Positions 8,544 through 17,700 of a stretch of DNA of 64,000 nucleotides are shown one piece after another. Position 1 is the stretch's first letter; each line of letters begins with the position of its first letter. The stretch covers positions 2,915,501 through 2,979,500 of the forward strand of contig NZ_AP023262.1 of the NCBI RefSeq assembly GCF_016756615.1, written 5' to 3'. Position numbers and translations under genes: made by a program. This DNA is from Mesorhizobium sp. L-8-3. GTDB taxonomy: Bacteria > Pseudomonadota > Alphaproteobacteria > Rhizobiales > Rhizobiaceae. The notes under the pieces were generated by a model. It had not been told where the DNA came from. It worked only from the letters and a program-made list of their open reading frames with translations, and did not search any database.

Positions 8544-9797
8544 ATGCGGAAATATTCGGTGTTCGCCATCGCGCGCGAGGCCATGCGCGGTCACAAGGGC
8601 TGGGAGGAGCAGTGGTCCTCGCCGGAGCCGCGCAAGGAATATGATGTCGTCATCGTCGGCGCCGGCGGTCACGGGCTCGCCACCGCCTACTATCTCGCCA
8701 GCGAGCACGGAATCACCAATGTCGCGGTGCTGGAGAAAGGCTGGCTCGGCGGCGGCAATACCGGGCGCAACACGACCATCATCCGGTCGAACTATCTCTA
8801 CGATGAATCGGCGGGCATCTACGACCATGCGGTCAAGCTCTGGGACGGCCTGTCCCAGGAGCTCAACTACAACGTCATGTATTCGGCGCGCGGCGTCATG
8901 ATGCTGGCGCACAACGTCCACGACACCCAGGTGCTGAAGCGCCACATCCATGCCAACCGGCTGAACGGCATCGACAATGAATGGCTGACGCCCGAGCAGG
9001 CCAAGCAATTCTGCCCGCCGCTCAACATCTCCAAGGAGGCGCGCTATCCCGTGGTGGGGGCGGCACTCCAGCGGCGCGGCGGCACCGCCCGCCATGACGC
9101 CGTCGCCTGGGGCTATGCGCGCGCTGCCTCGGCACGGGGCGTCCACATCATCCAGAATTGCGAGGTGACCGGCATCAAGCGGTCGCCCAACGGCCATGTC
9201 ACCGGCGTGGAGACCACGCGCGGCTTCATCGGCGCCCGCAAGGTGGGCGTGGTCGCTGCCGGTCATTCATCGGTCATCATGCAAATGGCCGGCGTGCGCA
9301 TGCCGCTGGAGAGCTATCCGCTGCAGGCGCTGGTTTCCGAGCCGGTCAAGCCTGTCTTCCCCTGCGTGGTCATGTCCAACACGGTGCATGCCTATATCTC
9401 GCAGTCGGACAAGGGCGAACTGGTGATCGGCGCCGGCACCGATCAATACATCTCCTATTCGCAGACCGGCGGGCTGCACATCATCAACCATACGCTCGAC
9501 GCGATCTGCGAAATGTTCCCGATGTTCACGCGCATGAAGATGCTGCGCTCCTGGGGCGGCATCGTGGACGTCACGCCCGACCGCTCGCCCATCCTGGCCA
9601 AGACGCCGGTGCCCGGCCTCTATGTGAACTGCGGCTGGGGAACAGGCGGCTTCAAGGCAACGCCGGGTTCCGGCCATGTCTTCGCCCACACCATCGCCAA
9701 CGACAATCCGCACCCGATCAACGCGCCATTCACGATCGAGCGTTTCCGCACCGGGCGGCTGATCGACGAGGCGGCGGCTGCCGCAGTCGCGCATTGA
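8544..9797 (+). CDS. soxB: Sarcosine oxidase subunit beta
   Basis: A 417-residue subunit of the heterotetrameric sarcosine oxidase, which oxidatively demethylates sarcosine to glycine and passes the methyl carbon to tetrahydrofolate. The FAD-binding motif [18 protein letters not shown] is at residues 35-52. [12 protein letters not shown] contains His184, the likely equivalent of the covalent FMN-attachment histidine described for this enzyme class. The C-terminal [14 protein letters not shown] block is typical of soxB. The start was chosen at [10 protein letters not shown], which fits the family length. It is the first gene of a sox operon (orf, soxD, soxA and soxG follow). Confidence 0.96.
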   Translation: MRKYSVFAIAREAMRGHKGWEEQWSSPEPRKEYDVVIVGAGGHGLATAYYLASEHGITNVAVLEKGWLGGGNTGRNTTIIRSNYLYDESAGIYDHAVKLWDGLSQELNYNVMYSARGVMMLAHNVHDTQVLKRHIHANRLNGIDNEWLTPEQAKQFCPPLNISKEARYPVVGAALQRRGGTARHDAVAWGYARAASARGVHIIQNCEVTGIKRSPNGHVTGVETTRGFIGARKVGVVAAGHSSVIMQMAGVRMPLESYPLQALVSEPVKPVFPCVVMSNTVHAYISQSDKGELVIGAGTDQYISYSQTGGLHIINHTLDAICEMFPMFTRMKMLRSWGGIVDVTPDRSPILAKTPVPGLYVNCGWGTGGFKATPGSGHVFAHTIANDNPHPINAPFTIERFRTGRLIDEAAAAAVAH

Positions 9798-9799
9798 CG

Positions 9800-10225
9800 A
9801 TGGCCGTGCCGATGGCCGCCATGGCGCTACCCATCATGCTCGCCGCGGAGCAGGATCTGTTCCATATGCCCTCGGCGGAAGACGTGCGCATCCAGCCGAT
9901 CGCCAGGACGGACAACGAGACCGGCTGGCCGTTCTCGGTCGACAGCGGCAATCTCACCTGCGTGTGGAGTGGCGGACAGAAGGTCGTCTTCTTCTTCGAG
10001 CCGCGGCCCGAGGATCTGGACGAGGACGAGGAGTTCGACCCGCGCGGCGTGCTGCTCTCGGTCAATCCGCTCGAACTCACCATCGGCAACATTGCCACCC
10101 GCGGTCTCTTCGCACCCGCCGGCAGCGTCGAGGAGCGGATCAGGCTCGTCGCACCCTTCGCGGCGATGGGCGGCAAGCTATGCGATCAGCCGGCCGGCTC
10201 CCGCGTCGGCTACGGCGAACTCTAG
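9800..10225 (+). CDS. Uncharacterised protein within the sox operon
   Basis: A 141-residue protein starting 2 bases after the soxB stop, so it is almost certainly co-transcribed and translationally coupled. I do not recognise a domain. It has an N-terminal hydrophobic run (MAAMALPIMLAAE), a tryptophan/glycine segment (LTCVWSGGQKVVFFFEPRP), an acidic patch (EDLDEDEEFDP) and two cysteines. The frame is well formed and in register between two clearly real genes. The standard soxBDAG set has no such gene between soxB and soxD. A helper role in sarcosine oxidase assembly or regulation is only inferred from location. Confidence 0.7.
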   Translation: MAVPMAAMALPIMLAAEQDLFHMPSAEDVRIQPIARTDNETGWPFSVDSGNLTCVWSGGQKVVFFFEPRPEDLDEDEEFDPRGVLLSVNPLELTIGNIATRGLFAPAGSVEERIRLVAPFAAMGGKLCDQPAGSRVGYGEL

Positions 10226-10251
10226 GACATTCGAGAACAGGCAGGACAAGA

Positions 10252-10644
10252 ATGCTTCTCATCCGCTGCCCCTATTGCGAGGAAGAACGTCCCGAGCTCG
10301 AGTTCCGCAACGCCGGCGAGGCCCATATCGCACGTTCGGCCGACATCGCGTCCATCTCGGACGAGGACTTCGAGAAGTTCTTCTTCATCCGGTCGAACAC
10401 CAAGGGCATCATCTATGAGCGGTGGCGCCACGTGCATGGCTGCGCACGCTTCTTCAACGCCGTGCGCGACACCGTCACCGACAAGTTCGTGATGACCTAC
10501 AAGGCCGGTGAGCCGAAACCCGAGATCGAACGTGCCGCGAACAATGCCGGACCGGCCGCCTGGGCCAACCGCCCGCCGGACCAGCTCAATGTGAAGAAGC
10601 CGACACGTAAGCGAACGAACGGCAAGGGAGCGTCGACGAAATGA
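10252..10644 (+). CDS. soxD: Sarcosine oxidase subunit delta
   Basis: A 130-residue protein matching the small zinc-binding delta subunit. It has CPYC at residues 6-9 plus His60 and Cys64 (in WRHVHGCARFF), the four expected zinc ligands. Between them lies the conserved YERWRHVHGC block. The C-terminal 30 residues form a basic, Lys/Arg/Asn-rich tail (KKPTRKRTNGKG), longer than in typical members. It sits 26 bases after the upstream orf. A 205-bp gap holding a long inverted repeat separates it from soxA. Confidence 0.94.
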   Translation: MLLIRCPYCEEERPELEFRNAGEAHIARSADIASISDEDFEKFFFIRSNTKGIIYERWRHVHGCARFFNAVRDTVTDKFVMTYKAGEPKPEIERAANNAGPAAWANRPPDQLNVKKPTRKRTNGKGASTK

Positions 10645-10657
10645 CCATCGCGCTGCT

Positions 10658-10810
10658 TCACCCCCCTCTGGCCTGCCGGCCATCTCCCCCTCAAGGGAGG
10701 AGATTGGCAGCGGCGCCACCTCGTTTCGACGTCCACGGCCGGCGAAAGCGTCACGGCCGTCCGATCTCCTCCCTTGAGGGGGAGATGGCCGGCAGGCCAG
10801 AGGGGGGTGA
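10658..10810. repeat. 47-bp perfect inverted repeat between soxD and soxA
   Basis: The arms at 10658-10704 and 10764-10810 are exact reverse complements over 47 bases, separated by a 59-base loop. The sequence (CACCCCCCTCTGGCCTGCCG onward) is of a type I recognise as a dispersed intergenic palindrome in Mesorhizobium-like genomes. It falls inside the sox operon, where it can form a very stable RNA hairpin and may reduce or process the transcript ahead of soxA. Confidence 0.85.
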
Positions 10811-10849
10811 CACGTGTCGCCTGGAGATGAATCTCGAGGGCACAGCCTG

Positions 10850-13843
10850 ATGACCACAGCTTCCTACCGCATTTCCGGCGCGGGGCGGCTGACGCCGGCC
10901 AGGACGGCGCGTTTCACCTTCGACGGCCAGGCCATGAGCGGCATCGAGGGCGACACGCTTGCCTCGGCGCTGCTCGCAAACGGCATCCATCTCGTCGGCC
11001 GCTCCTTCAAGTATCACCGCCCGCGCGGCATCCTCTCGGCCGGAGCGGAAGAGCCCAATGCGCTGGTGTCGATCGAGCGCGATGCGGCGCGCAAGACGCC
11101 GAATGTGCGCGCCACGGTGCAGGAGCTCTATGACGGGCTGACGGCGGTCTCGCAAAACCGCTGGCCGTCGCTCTCCTTCGATGTCGGCGCGGTCGGCGAT
11201 CTCGCCTCGCCGATGTTCTCGGCCGGCTTCTACTACAAGACCTTCATGTGGCCCAAGGCTGCATGGAAGGGGCTCTACGAGCCGAAAATCCGCGCCGCGG
11301 CCGGCCTCGGCGTGGCGCCCGACCAGCCCGATCCCGATCACTATTCTTCGCGCTTCGCGCATTGCGAGGTGCTGGTGATCGGCGGCGGTGCGGCCGGCAT
11401 CGCCGCCGCACTCGCGGCAGCCGAGACCGGGGTGCGCGTCATCCTCTGCGACGAGCAGGCCGAACTCGGCGGCGCGCTGCGCTTCGAGGCTGGAGCCGCG
11501 ATCGAAGGCGAGGACGGCTGGAGCTGGGCGCAGAAGACGGTGGCCAGGCTTGCCGGCATGGGCAATGTCCGCGTGCTCCCGCGCACGACGGCCTTCGGCT
11601 TCTATGCGCAGAACTTCGTCGGTCTCGTCGAACGCGTCACCGACCATCTGGCCGGTCCCGACCGGTCGCTGCCGCGCGAGCGCCTTTGGCAGGTGCGCGC
11701 CAGGCGCGTGGTGATCGCCACCGGTGCGATCGAACGGCACATGGTCTTCGCGGACAACGACCGGCCGGGCATCATGCTGGCGTCGGCCGCCCGGACCTAT
11801 CTCAATCATTACGGCGTCGCGGTCGGCAGGAATGTCGGTATCTACACGGCCAATGATTCCGCCTATGCGGCGGCGATCGACCTGAAGAAGGCGGGTGTCT
11901 CGGTCGCCGCCATCGTCGACCTGCGCGACAACCCGACCGGGCCGGCGGTCGACGAGGCGCGCGCGCTCGGCATCGAGGTCAATCATGGCCGCGCGGTGGT
12001 CCGCGCCGGCGGCAGGCTGCGCGTCTCCTCCATGACGATCCAGCCCAAGAATGGCGGCGGCGAGCGGACGATATCGGTCGATGCGATCCTGATGTCGGCC
12101 GGCTGGACGCCTTCCGTCCACCTCTTCTCCCAGTCGCGCGGCAAGGTCGCCTTCGATGACGCCACCAAGCGTTTCCTGCCCGGCGCCTATGCACAGGACT
12201 GCGTGTCGGTCGGCGCCTGCAACGGCACCGACAGCCTCGATGCAACCCTCGCGGAGGCCCTTAAGGCGGGCGCGGAGGCAGCGAGCGCGGCCGGCGCCAA
12301 GGGCAATGGCACAAAGCTGAAGGTCGACGCTTCGGAAGGCTGGTCGGGCGGCATGCTGGGCGTTGGCCCGGGCGCCGGAGCCGACACCACGGTGAAAGCC
12401 TTTGTCGACTTCCAGAACGATGTGACCGCCAAGGACATAAGGCTCGCCGTGCGCGAGGGCATGCGCTCGATCGAGCACGTCAAGCGCTTCACCACCAACG
12501 GCATGGCGACCGATCAGGGCAAGACCTCGAACATGCACGGGCTGGCGATCGCCGCCGAGACGCTCGGCAAGGAGATCCCCGAGGTCGGCCTGACCACTTT
12601 CCGCGCGCCCTATACGCCGGTGACATTCGGAGCGATCGTCAACCATGCGCGGGGTCCGTTGTTCGACCCGACCCGCCGAACCGCCATGCATGGCTGGGCG
12701 GAAGCGCATGGCGCGGTGTTCGAGGACGTCGGCCAGTGGAAACGCGCCTGGTACTTCCCGCGCCCCGGCGAGGACATGCATGACGCCGTCAACCGCGAAT
12801 GCGTGACGGTGCGCAAGGCGGCGGGCCTTTTCGACGCCTCCACCCTGGGCAAGATCGAGGTGGTCGGGCCCGATGCGGCGAAGTTCATGGAGTTGCTCTA
12901 CACCAACCCGTGGGAAAAGCTGGAGCCGGGGCGCTGCCGCTACGGCATCATGCTGCGCGAGGACGGTTTCATCTATGACGACGGCGTGGTCGGCCGCCTG
13001 GCACCGGACCGCTTTCACGTGACGACCACGACGGGCGGCGCCGCCCGGGTGATGAACCACATGGAGGATTATCTCCAGACCGAGTTCCCGCATCTCAATG
13101 TCTGGCTGACCTCGACCTCGGAGCAATGGGCCGTCGTCGCCGTGCAGGGACCGAAGTCGCGCGACATCATCGCGCCGCTGGTCGAGGGCATCGACCTGTC
13201 GGACGCGGCGATGCCGCATATGTCCGTTCGCGAAGGCAGGATATGCGGCGTGCCGACCCGGCTCTTCCGCATGTCCTTCACCGGCGACCGCGGCTTCGAG
13301 GTCAATGTCCCGGCCGATTACGGCCAGGCCGTCTGGGAGGCCCTGTGGGCCGAGGGCCAGAAGCACGGCGCCTGCGCCTACGGAACGGAGGCCATGCATG
13401 TGCTGCGTGCCGAGAAGGGCTACATCATCGTAGGTCAGGATACCGACGGCACGGTGACGCCCAATGACGCGGGCCTCGACTGGGCGGTCGGCAAGAAGAA
13501 GGCCGACTTCGTCGGCATTCGTGGCCTGACGCGGCCGGACCTGGTCGCAAAGGGCCGCAGGCAACTCGTCGGCCTCAAGACCAGGGACCCGAGGACGGTG
13601 CTCGAGGAAGGCGCCCAGATCGTCGGCAATCCGAGCCAACCCATCCCGATGACGATGATCGGCCATGTCACGTCCAGCTACTGGTCCGAGAATTGCGGCC
13701 GGTCGATCGCGCTTGCGCTGGTGGAGGGCGGCCGCGACCGCATGGGCCAGACCCTTTATGTGCCGATGCCGACGGGGCTGATCGAAGTGGAAGTCGCCGG
13801 CATGGTGTTCTTCGACGAGAAGGGGGAGCGCCTCCATGGCTAA
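10850..13843 (+). CDS. soxA: Sarcosine oxidase subunit alpha
   Basis: A 997-residue subunit matching the usual length of about 1000. Domains in order: an N-terminal 2Fe-2S-like fold without cysteine ligands (residues 20-100, GDTLASALLANG and SFKYHRPRG), an NAD(P)/FAD-type Rossmann domain starting at VLVIGGGAAGIAAALAAAE (about residue 175), and a C-terminal aminomethyltransferase-like folate domain from about 600, with ITTF-type GFEVNVPADYG and GTEAMHVLRAEKGY. The ATG at 10850 fits the family start and has GAGG 9 bases upstream. Its end overlaps soxG by 8 bases. Confidence 0.96.
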   Translation: MTTASYRISGAGRLTPARTARFTFDGQAMSGIEGDTLASALLANGIHLVGRSFKYHRPRGILSAGAEEPNALVSIERDAARKTPNVRATVQELYDGLTAVSQNRWPSLSFDVGAVGDLASPMFSAGFYYKTFMWPKAAWKGLYEPKIRAAAGLGVAPDQPDPDHYSSRFAHCEVLVIGGGAAGIAAALAAAETGVRVILCDEQAELGGALRFEAGAAIEGEDGWSWAQKTVARLAGMGNVRVLPRTTAFGFYAQNFVGLVERVTDHLAGPDRSLPRERLWQVRARRVVIATGAIERHMVFADNDRPGIMLASAARTYLNHYGVAVGRNVGIYTANDSAYAAAIDLKKAGVSVAAIVDLRDNPTGPAVDEARALGIEVNHGRAVVRAGGRLRVSSMTIQPKNGGGERTISVDAILMSAGWTPSVHLFSQSRGKVAFDDATKRFLPGAYAQDCVSVGACNGTDSLDATLAEALKAGAEAASAAGAKGNGTKLKVDASEGWSGGMLGVGPGAGADTTVKAFVDFQNDVTAKDIRLAVREGMRSIEHVKRFTTNGMATDQGKTSNMHGLAIAAETLGKEIPEVGLTTFRAPYTPVTFGAIVNHARGPLFDPTRRTAMHGWAEAHGAVFEDVGQWKRAWYFPRPGEDMHDAVNRECVTVRKAAGLFDASTLGKIEVVGPDAAKFMELLYTNPWEKLEPGRCRYGIMLREDGFIYDDGVVGRLAPDRFHVTTTTGGAARVMNHMEDYLQTEFPHLNVWLTSTSEQWAVVAVQGPKSRDIIAPLVEGIDLSDAAMPHMSVREGRICGVPTRLFRMSFTGDRGFEVNVPADYGQAVWEALWAEGQKHGACAYGTEAMHVLRAEKGYIIVGQDTDGTVTPNDAGLDWAVGKKKADFVGIRGLTRPDLVAKGRRQLVGLKTRDPRTVLEEGAQIVGNPSQPIPMTMIGHVTSSYWSENCGRSIALALVEGGRDRMGQTLYVPMPTGLIEVEVAGMVFFDEKGERLHG

Positions 13844-14411
13844 GAAGTCAGCATCCGTTGTCGCGGCCCCGTCCGCGGAGCGTCGCGCCGCGCTCGCCGG
13901 CGTCGATCTGTCGGCGAAGGGCGTGCGTCTCGCAGTTCTGCCGCCGGCCGAACGCGTGTCGCTGCGCGCACCGGCAGCGTCCATGGCAGCGCTTTCCAAG
14001 GCATTGGGCGTGACGTTGCCGAAAGCGCCGAAGACCTCCGCCGCGAAGGACGGCCGGACAGCCCTTTGGCTCGGCCCGGACGAATGGCTCGTCATCGACG
14101 AGGCCGGCGGCGACCCGCTCGCAGATCGCGCAACCGTGAAGGCGCTGCATTCGGCGGTGGGAATCTCGCATCGCAATGTCGGGATCGCCGTCACCGGGCC
14201 GGCGGCTGCCGCGACCGTCAATGCGGGATGCCCGCAGGACCTGTCGCTCGCGGCCTTTCCGGTCGGCGCAGCGTCGCGGACGATCCTCGGCAAGGTCGAG
14301 ATCGTGCTTTTGCGCACAGCCGAGGACACGTTCCGGGTCGAGTGCTGGCGCTCCTTTTCCGACTATGTCTTCACCTTCCTGTCGGAGGCCGCGCGCGACG
14401 CCGCGGCGTAA
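13836..14411 (+). CDS. soxG: Sarcosine oxidase subunit gamma
   Basis: A 191-residue protein with the soxG pattern: TALWLGPDEWLVID, a central SHRNVGIAVTGPAA segment and the C-terminal VECWRSFSDYVFTFL. It has the fold of the folate-binding GcvT domain and completes the heterotetramer. Its start overlaps the end of soxA by 8 bases, indicating coupled translation. The folate-recycling genes often found behind sox operons (folD, purU) do not follow here. Confidence 0.93.
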   Translation: MAKKSASVVAAPSAERRAALAGVDLSAKGVRLAVLPPAERVSLRAPAASMAALSKALGVTLPKAPKTSAAKDGRTALWLGPDEWLVIDEAGGDPLADRATVKALHSAVGISHRNVGIAVTGPAAAATVNAGCPQDLSLAAFPVGAASRTILGKVEIVLLRTAEDTFRVECWRSFSDYVFTFLSEAARDAAA

Positions 14412-14531
14412 CGGCAGCGCCTTCGCTCGAATTTGGTCATCCGGCAGGAATGCCATTCGGAACCCCGCCGCCTGTCTGACGTTACGATGATCTTGTCCCG
14501 GGACGTTGCGGATCCGACGGGTCCGCGGAAA

Positions 14532-14546
14532 ATGCCCCTAGGGCAT
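14532..14546. terminator. Short hairpin after soxG
   Basis: ATGCCC-CTA-GGGCAT lies 120 bases past soxG and before the next gene on the same strand. It is small and lacks a T-run, so a terminator role is weakly supported. It could equally be an operator for the downstream gene. Confidence 0.25.
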
Positions 14547-14557
14547 GAAGCGTGTAG

Positions 14558-14869
<312 letters not shown>

Positions 14870-15289
14870 GATTCGGGACACTTGCTGAGTCCAACGCCTC
14901 CGTCGGCACCGGGCTGTGTGTCTCATCTTGCGAGGTTTGCGCCGCCCCTCATCCGCCTGCCCGTCCTCCGCAGCAGCTGCGGAGGACGGGCAGGCGGATG
15001 AGGGGCGGCGCAATGGTCGAGTGAGAGAGCGCGGTCCTGTAAAATACTGGGCAAAAACAGGACGGGCCTGTTATTCGACTTCACGCCTTCCGGGATGGCG
15101 ACAGGGTCGTTCAGGCATAAGAGGATCGGGCGCGCCGCAACAGGTCCGTCCGGCGGGAGTCGCAAAACCTCGACAGTGAAAGGATGCGTCGGAAAATCGT
15201 CGATGCCGGCACCGCCGTCAACCCAAGATGCGGGGGGTCATCAAGAATTGATCGGCCGGCGGCAAACGGTCGAACTCGACCCTTTGATG
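14870..15289. other. 420-bp intergenic region
   Basis: Apart from the 77-bp palindrome listed separately I see no convincing gene, RNA or terminator here. The open frames crossing it are mirror images produced by the palindrome. Confidence 0.6.
14937..15013. repeat. 77-bp near-perfect palindrome
   Basis: Arms 14937-14974 and 14976-15013 are exact reverse complements over 38 bases around a single central A. The outer part (GCGCCGCCCCTCATCCGCCT) resembles a dispersed rhizobial intergenic repeat. As RNA it would form one very stable hairpin, and as DNA a cruciform. Confidence 0.9.
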
Positions 15290-15853
15290 TTAGAACCAGA
15301 ACGACTGCTGCGCCCGATCCGGCGATCCGACATGCACGCCCTCGAGTTCCAGCATCCTCGCCTTGGCGGTCGAGCCGCCGGGCGCCGAAAAGCCGCCGAT
15401 CTTGCCGCCGGCCGCCAGCACCCGGTGACACGGGATGATCAGCGCCACAGGGTTCCTGGCCATGGCCTGACCGACGTCGCGTGCCGCCTCCGGCCCGGCT
15501 CCAAGTTCCTTGGCCAGCGCGCCATAGGTGGTCGTGTGGCCCCAGCCGACGCGTCGCGCCGCATCGTAGATGCGCAGGAAGAATTCGTCCTGGTCGCCGA
15601 GATCGAGCGTGAAGCGTGAGAAGTCGATCGCCTCGCCGTCGAAATAGCGCCTGGTTTCGGCGATCGCCTCGGCTACGTCAGGCGTCGGCGTGCCCGGCCG
15701 CGCCTCCGGCATGCGGCGAAGAAGATTTCTCTCGGTTGCCGCGGCATCCCTGGTCGGTAGCTGGAAGCGCGTGATGCCGACATCGTTCCAGGCGATTCCG
15801 CAGAAGCCGGCCGATGTCTCGAAGATGGCGTAAGACTGCATTTTCTGGCCCAT
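15290..15853 (-). CDS. ogt: Methylated-DNA--protein-cysteine methyltransferase
   Basis: A 187-residue suicide DNA repair enzyme that removes alkyl groups from O6-alkylguanine. The acceptor cysteine sits in the invariant PCHRV motif (NPVALIIPCHRVLA), preceded by the DNA-binding TTTYGALAKELG helix and followed by GGFSAPGG. The ATG at 15853 (MGQKMQ) is preferred because AGGG lies upstream; a longer in-frame start at 15883 exists. It lies alone between an intergenic palindrome and an Lrp gene on the same strand, 53 bases apart. Confidence 0.93.
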   Translation of the reverse strand: MGQKMQSYAIFETSAGFCGIAWNDVGITRFQLPTRDAAATERNLLRRMPEARPGTPTPDVAEAIAETRRYFDGEAIDFSRFTLDLGDQDEFFLRIYDAARRVGWGHTTTYGALAKELGAGPEAARDVGQAMARNPVALIIPCHRVLAAGGKIGGFSAPGGSTAKARMLELEGVHVGSPDRAQQSFWF

Positions 15854-15906
15854 TGCATGGCCCTCGCGTTTCTCTGCCCTCAAGATCGTGCTTCGCGAGG
15901 CCTAAC

Positions 15907-16377
15907 TCAACCCGATTCCTGCGCCATGCTGACAGCGAGCGACACCTTGCTGCGCTCCATCACCACCATCGTGCGGAAGCGCTTCACATTGCCCTCGGCG
16001 AAGAAGAGCTCACGCGTGAGCCGTTCATACTCGGCCATGTCGGCGACGTTGACGATCAGCACGAAATCGGCGTCGCCCGTCACGTAGTAGAGCTGCTGCA
16101 CCTGAGGGCAGGCGGCGAGCCGGCGCTTCACCGCGTCGAGCAGGTCGAAGCGTTCGCTCTCCACCGTGACCTCGACGATGATGGTGATCGGCCGCCCGGC
16201 CTTGGCCGGGTCGACGACTGCGACATTGCCCGTGATCACGCCGGCAGATTCCAGAGCAGCGATGCGCCGGTTGACGGCGGACGGAGAAAGATGGACCGCT
16301 TCGCTGATGTCGCGCTGCGGCATTCGGTTGTCTTCCTGCAGCAGCGCCAGGATCTTGCGGTCGAACGCGTCGAGCAT
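15907..16377 (-). CDS. Lrp/AsnC family transcriptional regulator
   Basis: A 156-residue regulator with an N-terminal winged helix-turn-helix (FDRKILALLQEDNRMPQRDI and SPSAVNRRIAALESAGVI) and a C-terminal RAM ligand-binding domain that usually senses an amino acid. GGAG lies 6 bases before the ATG. It diverges from the diaminopropionate ammonia-lyase operon across 141 bp containing an inverted repeat. It is probably the local activator or repressor, responding to the lyase substrate or a related amino acid. Confidence 0.93.
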   Translation of the reverse strand: MLDAFDRKILALLQEDNRMPQRDISEAVHLSPSAVNRRIAALESAGVITGNVAVVDPAKAGRPITIIVEVTVESERFDLLDAVKRRLAACPQVQQLYYVTGDADFVLIVNVADMAEYERLTRELFFAEGNVKRFRTMVVMERSKVSLAVSMAQESG

Positions 16378-16405
16378 CGTTTTCTCCGATCGTGGGCGGA
16401 TATTC

Positions 16406-16415
16406 CGGATATCCG
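16406..16415. promoter_or_regulatory. Candidate Lrp-type operator
   Basis: The palindrome CGGATATCCG lies within TATTCCGGATATCCGAATCC, 28 bases upstream of the lrp start and about 100 upstream of dpaL. Its symmetry and divergent position fit an Lrp/AsnC binding site. Assignment is inferred. Confidence 0.45.
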
Positions 16416-16518
16416 AATCCTCGCGCAACACTGTCCCGAAATAATGGGCAAAACCCGGCACAATTCCCGCATTGCTTCGACTAATGTTGCGCCATTGGTT
16501 CAGCAAGGAGATTTTCGA

Positions 16519-17700
16519 GTGTTCCACGCAGTGACGGACAAAGGCCCGGCGCCGCGCCCCCAACTGGCTGCCGCGCTGGGCGACGAGGGGCGCGCGAAGG
16601 CGCAGGCTTTCCTCGAGGCGCTGCCAGGCTACCAGCCGACCCCGCTCGTCGCCCTGCCGGCGCTTGCCAGGGCGTCGGGGATCGGCGCGCTGCATGTCAA
16701 GGACGAAGGGAAGCGGTTGGGGCTGAAGAGCTTCAAGGCGCTCGGCGGCGCTTATGCGGTAATCTCGCTGGTGCTGGACGAGGCGAGCCGGCGTCTCGGC
16801 CGGCCCCTGACCCCGGCCGACATCACATCAAAGGAAGTCCGCGCGCTCGCGGCGAGCATGACAGTCGCCTGTGCCACCGACGGCAATCACGGCCGCTCCG
16901 TGGCCTGGGGCGCCGAGCTTGCCGGCACCGCCTGTGAAATCTTCATCCATGCCGGCGTTTCCGAAGGCCGGGCGGCTGCGATGGCGACCTTCGGCGCGCA
17001 TATCAACCGAGTGCAGGGCTCCTATGACGATTCCGTCGCGCTCGCCGCCGAGATGGCCAGGGAACATGGCTGGACTGTCGTTTCGGACACGTCGTGGGAA
17101 GGCTATGAGACGATCCCATTGACCGTCATGCAGGGCTATACCGCGATGATCGGCGAGGCGCTCGACGCATTGGCCGAGCCGCCCACCCATTTGTTCCTGC
17201 AGGCCGGCGTCGGCGGCATGGCCGCAGCCGTCGCATCCTACGCGACGCAGCGCCTGGGCGCCGCAGCGCCGAAAGTGACCGTCGTTGAGCCCGCGCGCGC
17301 CGCTTGCCTCCATGCGACCGCCAAGGCTGGAAAGCTCGTGACGATCCCTCACGGCGAGCCGACCGTCATGGCGATGCTCGAATGCGCCACCCCGTCGCCG
17401 ATCGGCTGGGAGGTGCTTCGCCACCTGGTCGATGGCTATGTGACGCTCGAAGAGGATGAGGCTGTGGCCGCGATGAGGCGGCTGGCGCAGCCGCATGGAC
17501 ACGACCGGGCGATCGTTGCCGGCGAAAGCGGCGCGACCGGGCTTGCCGGCATGTTCGCCTGTCTCACCGATCCATCGGCGCGTGACCATCTCGGGCTCGG
17601 CGCTCATTCACGCATTCTCGTCTTCAACAGCGAAGGCGCGACCGATCCAACCATCTATGCCGATATCGTCGGCCGCAGCCCGGAAGAGGTGGCTTCATGA
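16519..17700 (+). CDS. dpaL: Diaminopropionate ammonia-lyase
   Basis: A 393-residue PLP enzyme that splits 2,3-diaminopropionate into pyruvate and two ammonia. The PLP lysine is K73 in GLKSFKALGGAYA. CATDGNHGRSVAWGAEL binds the cofactor and GVGGMAAAV is the phosphate loop. DTSWEGYETIP and GESGATGLAGM match the E. coli YgeX pattern rather than threonine dehydratase. The start is GTG at 16519 with AAGGAG 8 bases before it. Its stop overlaps the next gene by 4 bases (ATGA), so it forms a two-gene operon with an M20 deacylase under the divergent Lrp gene. Confidence 0.92.
   Translation: MFHAVTDKGPAPRPQLAAALGDEGRAKAQAFLEALPGYQPTPLVALPALARASGIGALHVKDEGKRLGLKSFKALGGAYAVISLVLDEASRRLGRPLTPADITSKEVRALAASMTVACATDGNHGRSVAWGAELAGTACEIFIHAGVSEGRAAAMATFGAHINRVQGSYDDSVALAAEMAREHGWTVVSDTSWEGYETIPLTVMQGYTAMIGEALDALAEPPTHLFLQAGVGGMAAAVASYATQRLGAAAPKVTVVEPARAACLHATAKAGKLVTIPHGEPTVMAMLECATPSPIGWEVLRHLVDGYVTLEEDEAVAAMRRLAQPHGHDRAIVAGESGATGLAGMFACLTDPSARDHLGLGAHSRILVFNSEGATDPTIYADIVGRSPEEVAS

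Noticed and set aside
7593..9266. N-terminal extension of the first SDR gene by 305 codons
   Set aside because: The extension runs antisense through soxB. The classical SDR start ([17 protein letters not shown]) with a good Shine-Dalgarno lies at 8351.
10658..10810. Inverted repeat read as the ends of an insertion sequence
   Set aside because: There are only 59 bases between the arms, too little for a transposase, and no target-site duplication is evident. A palindromic intergenic element or non-autonomous remnant fits better.
10751..14329. A 1192-codon open frame on the minus strand opposite soxA and soxG
   Set aside because: The plus strand carries clearly recognisable sarcosine oxidase subunits over the same span. 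The antisense translation is low-complexity, rich in Arg/His/Asp/Gly, and matches no family. It is a product of high GC content.
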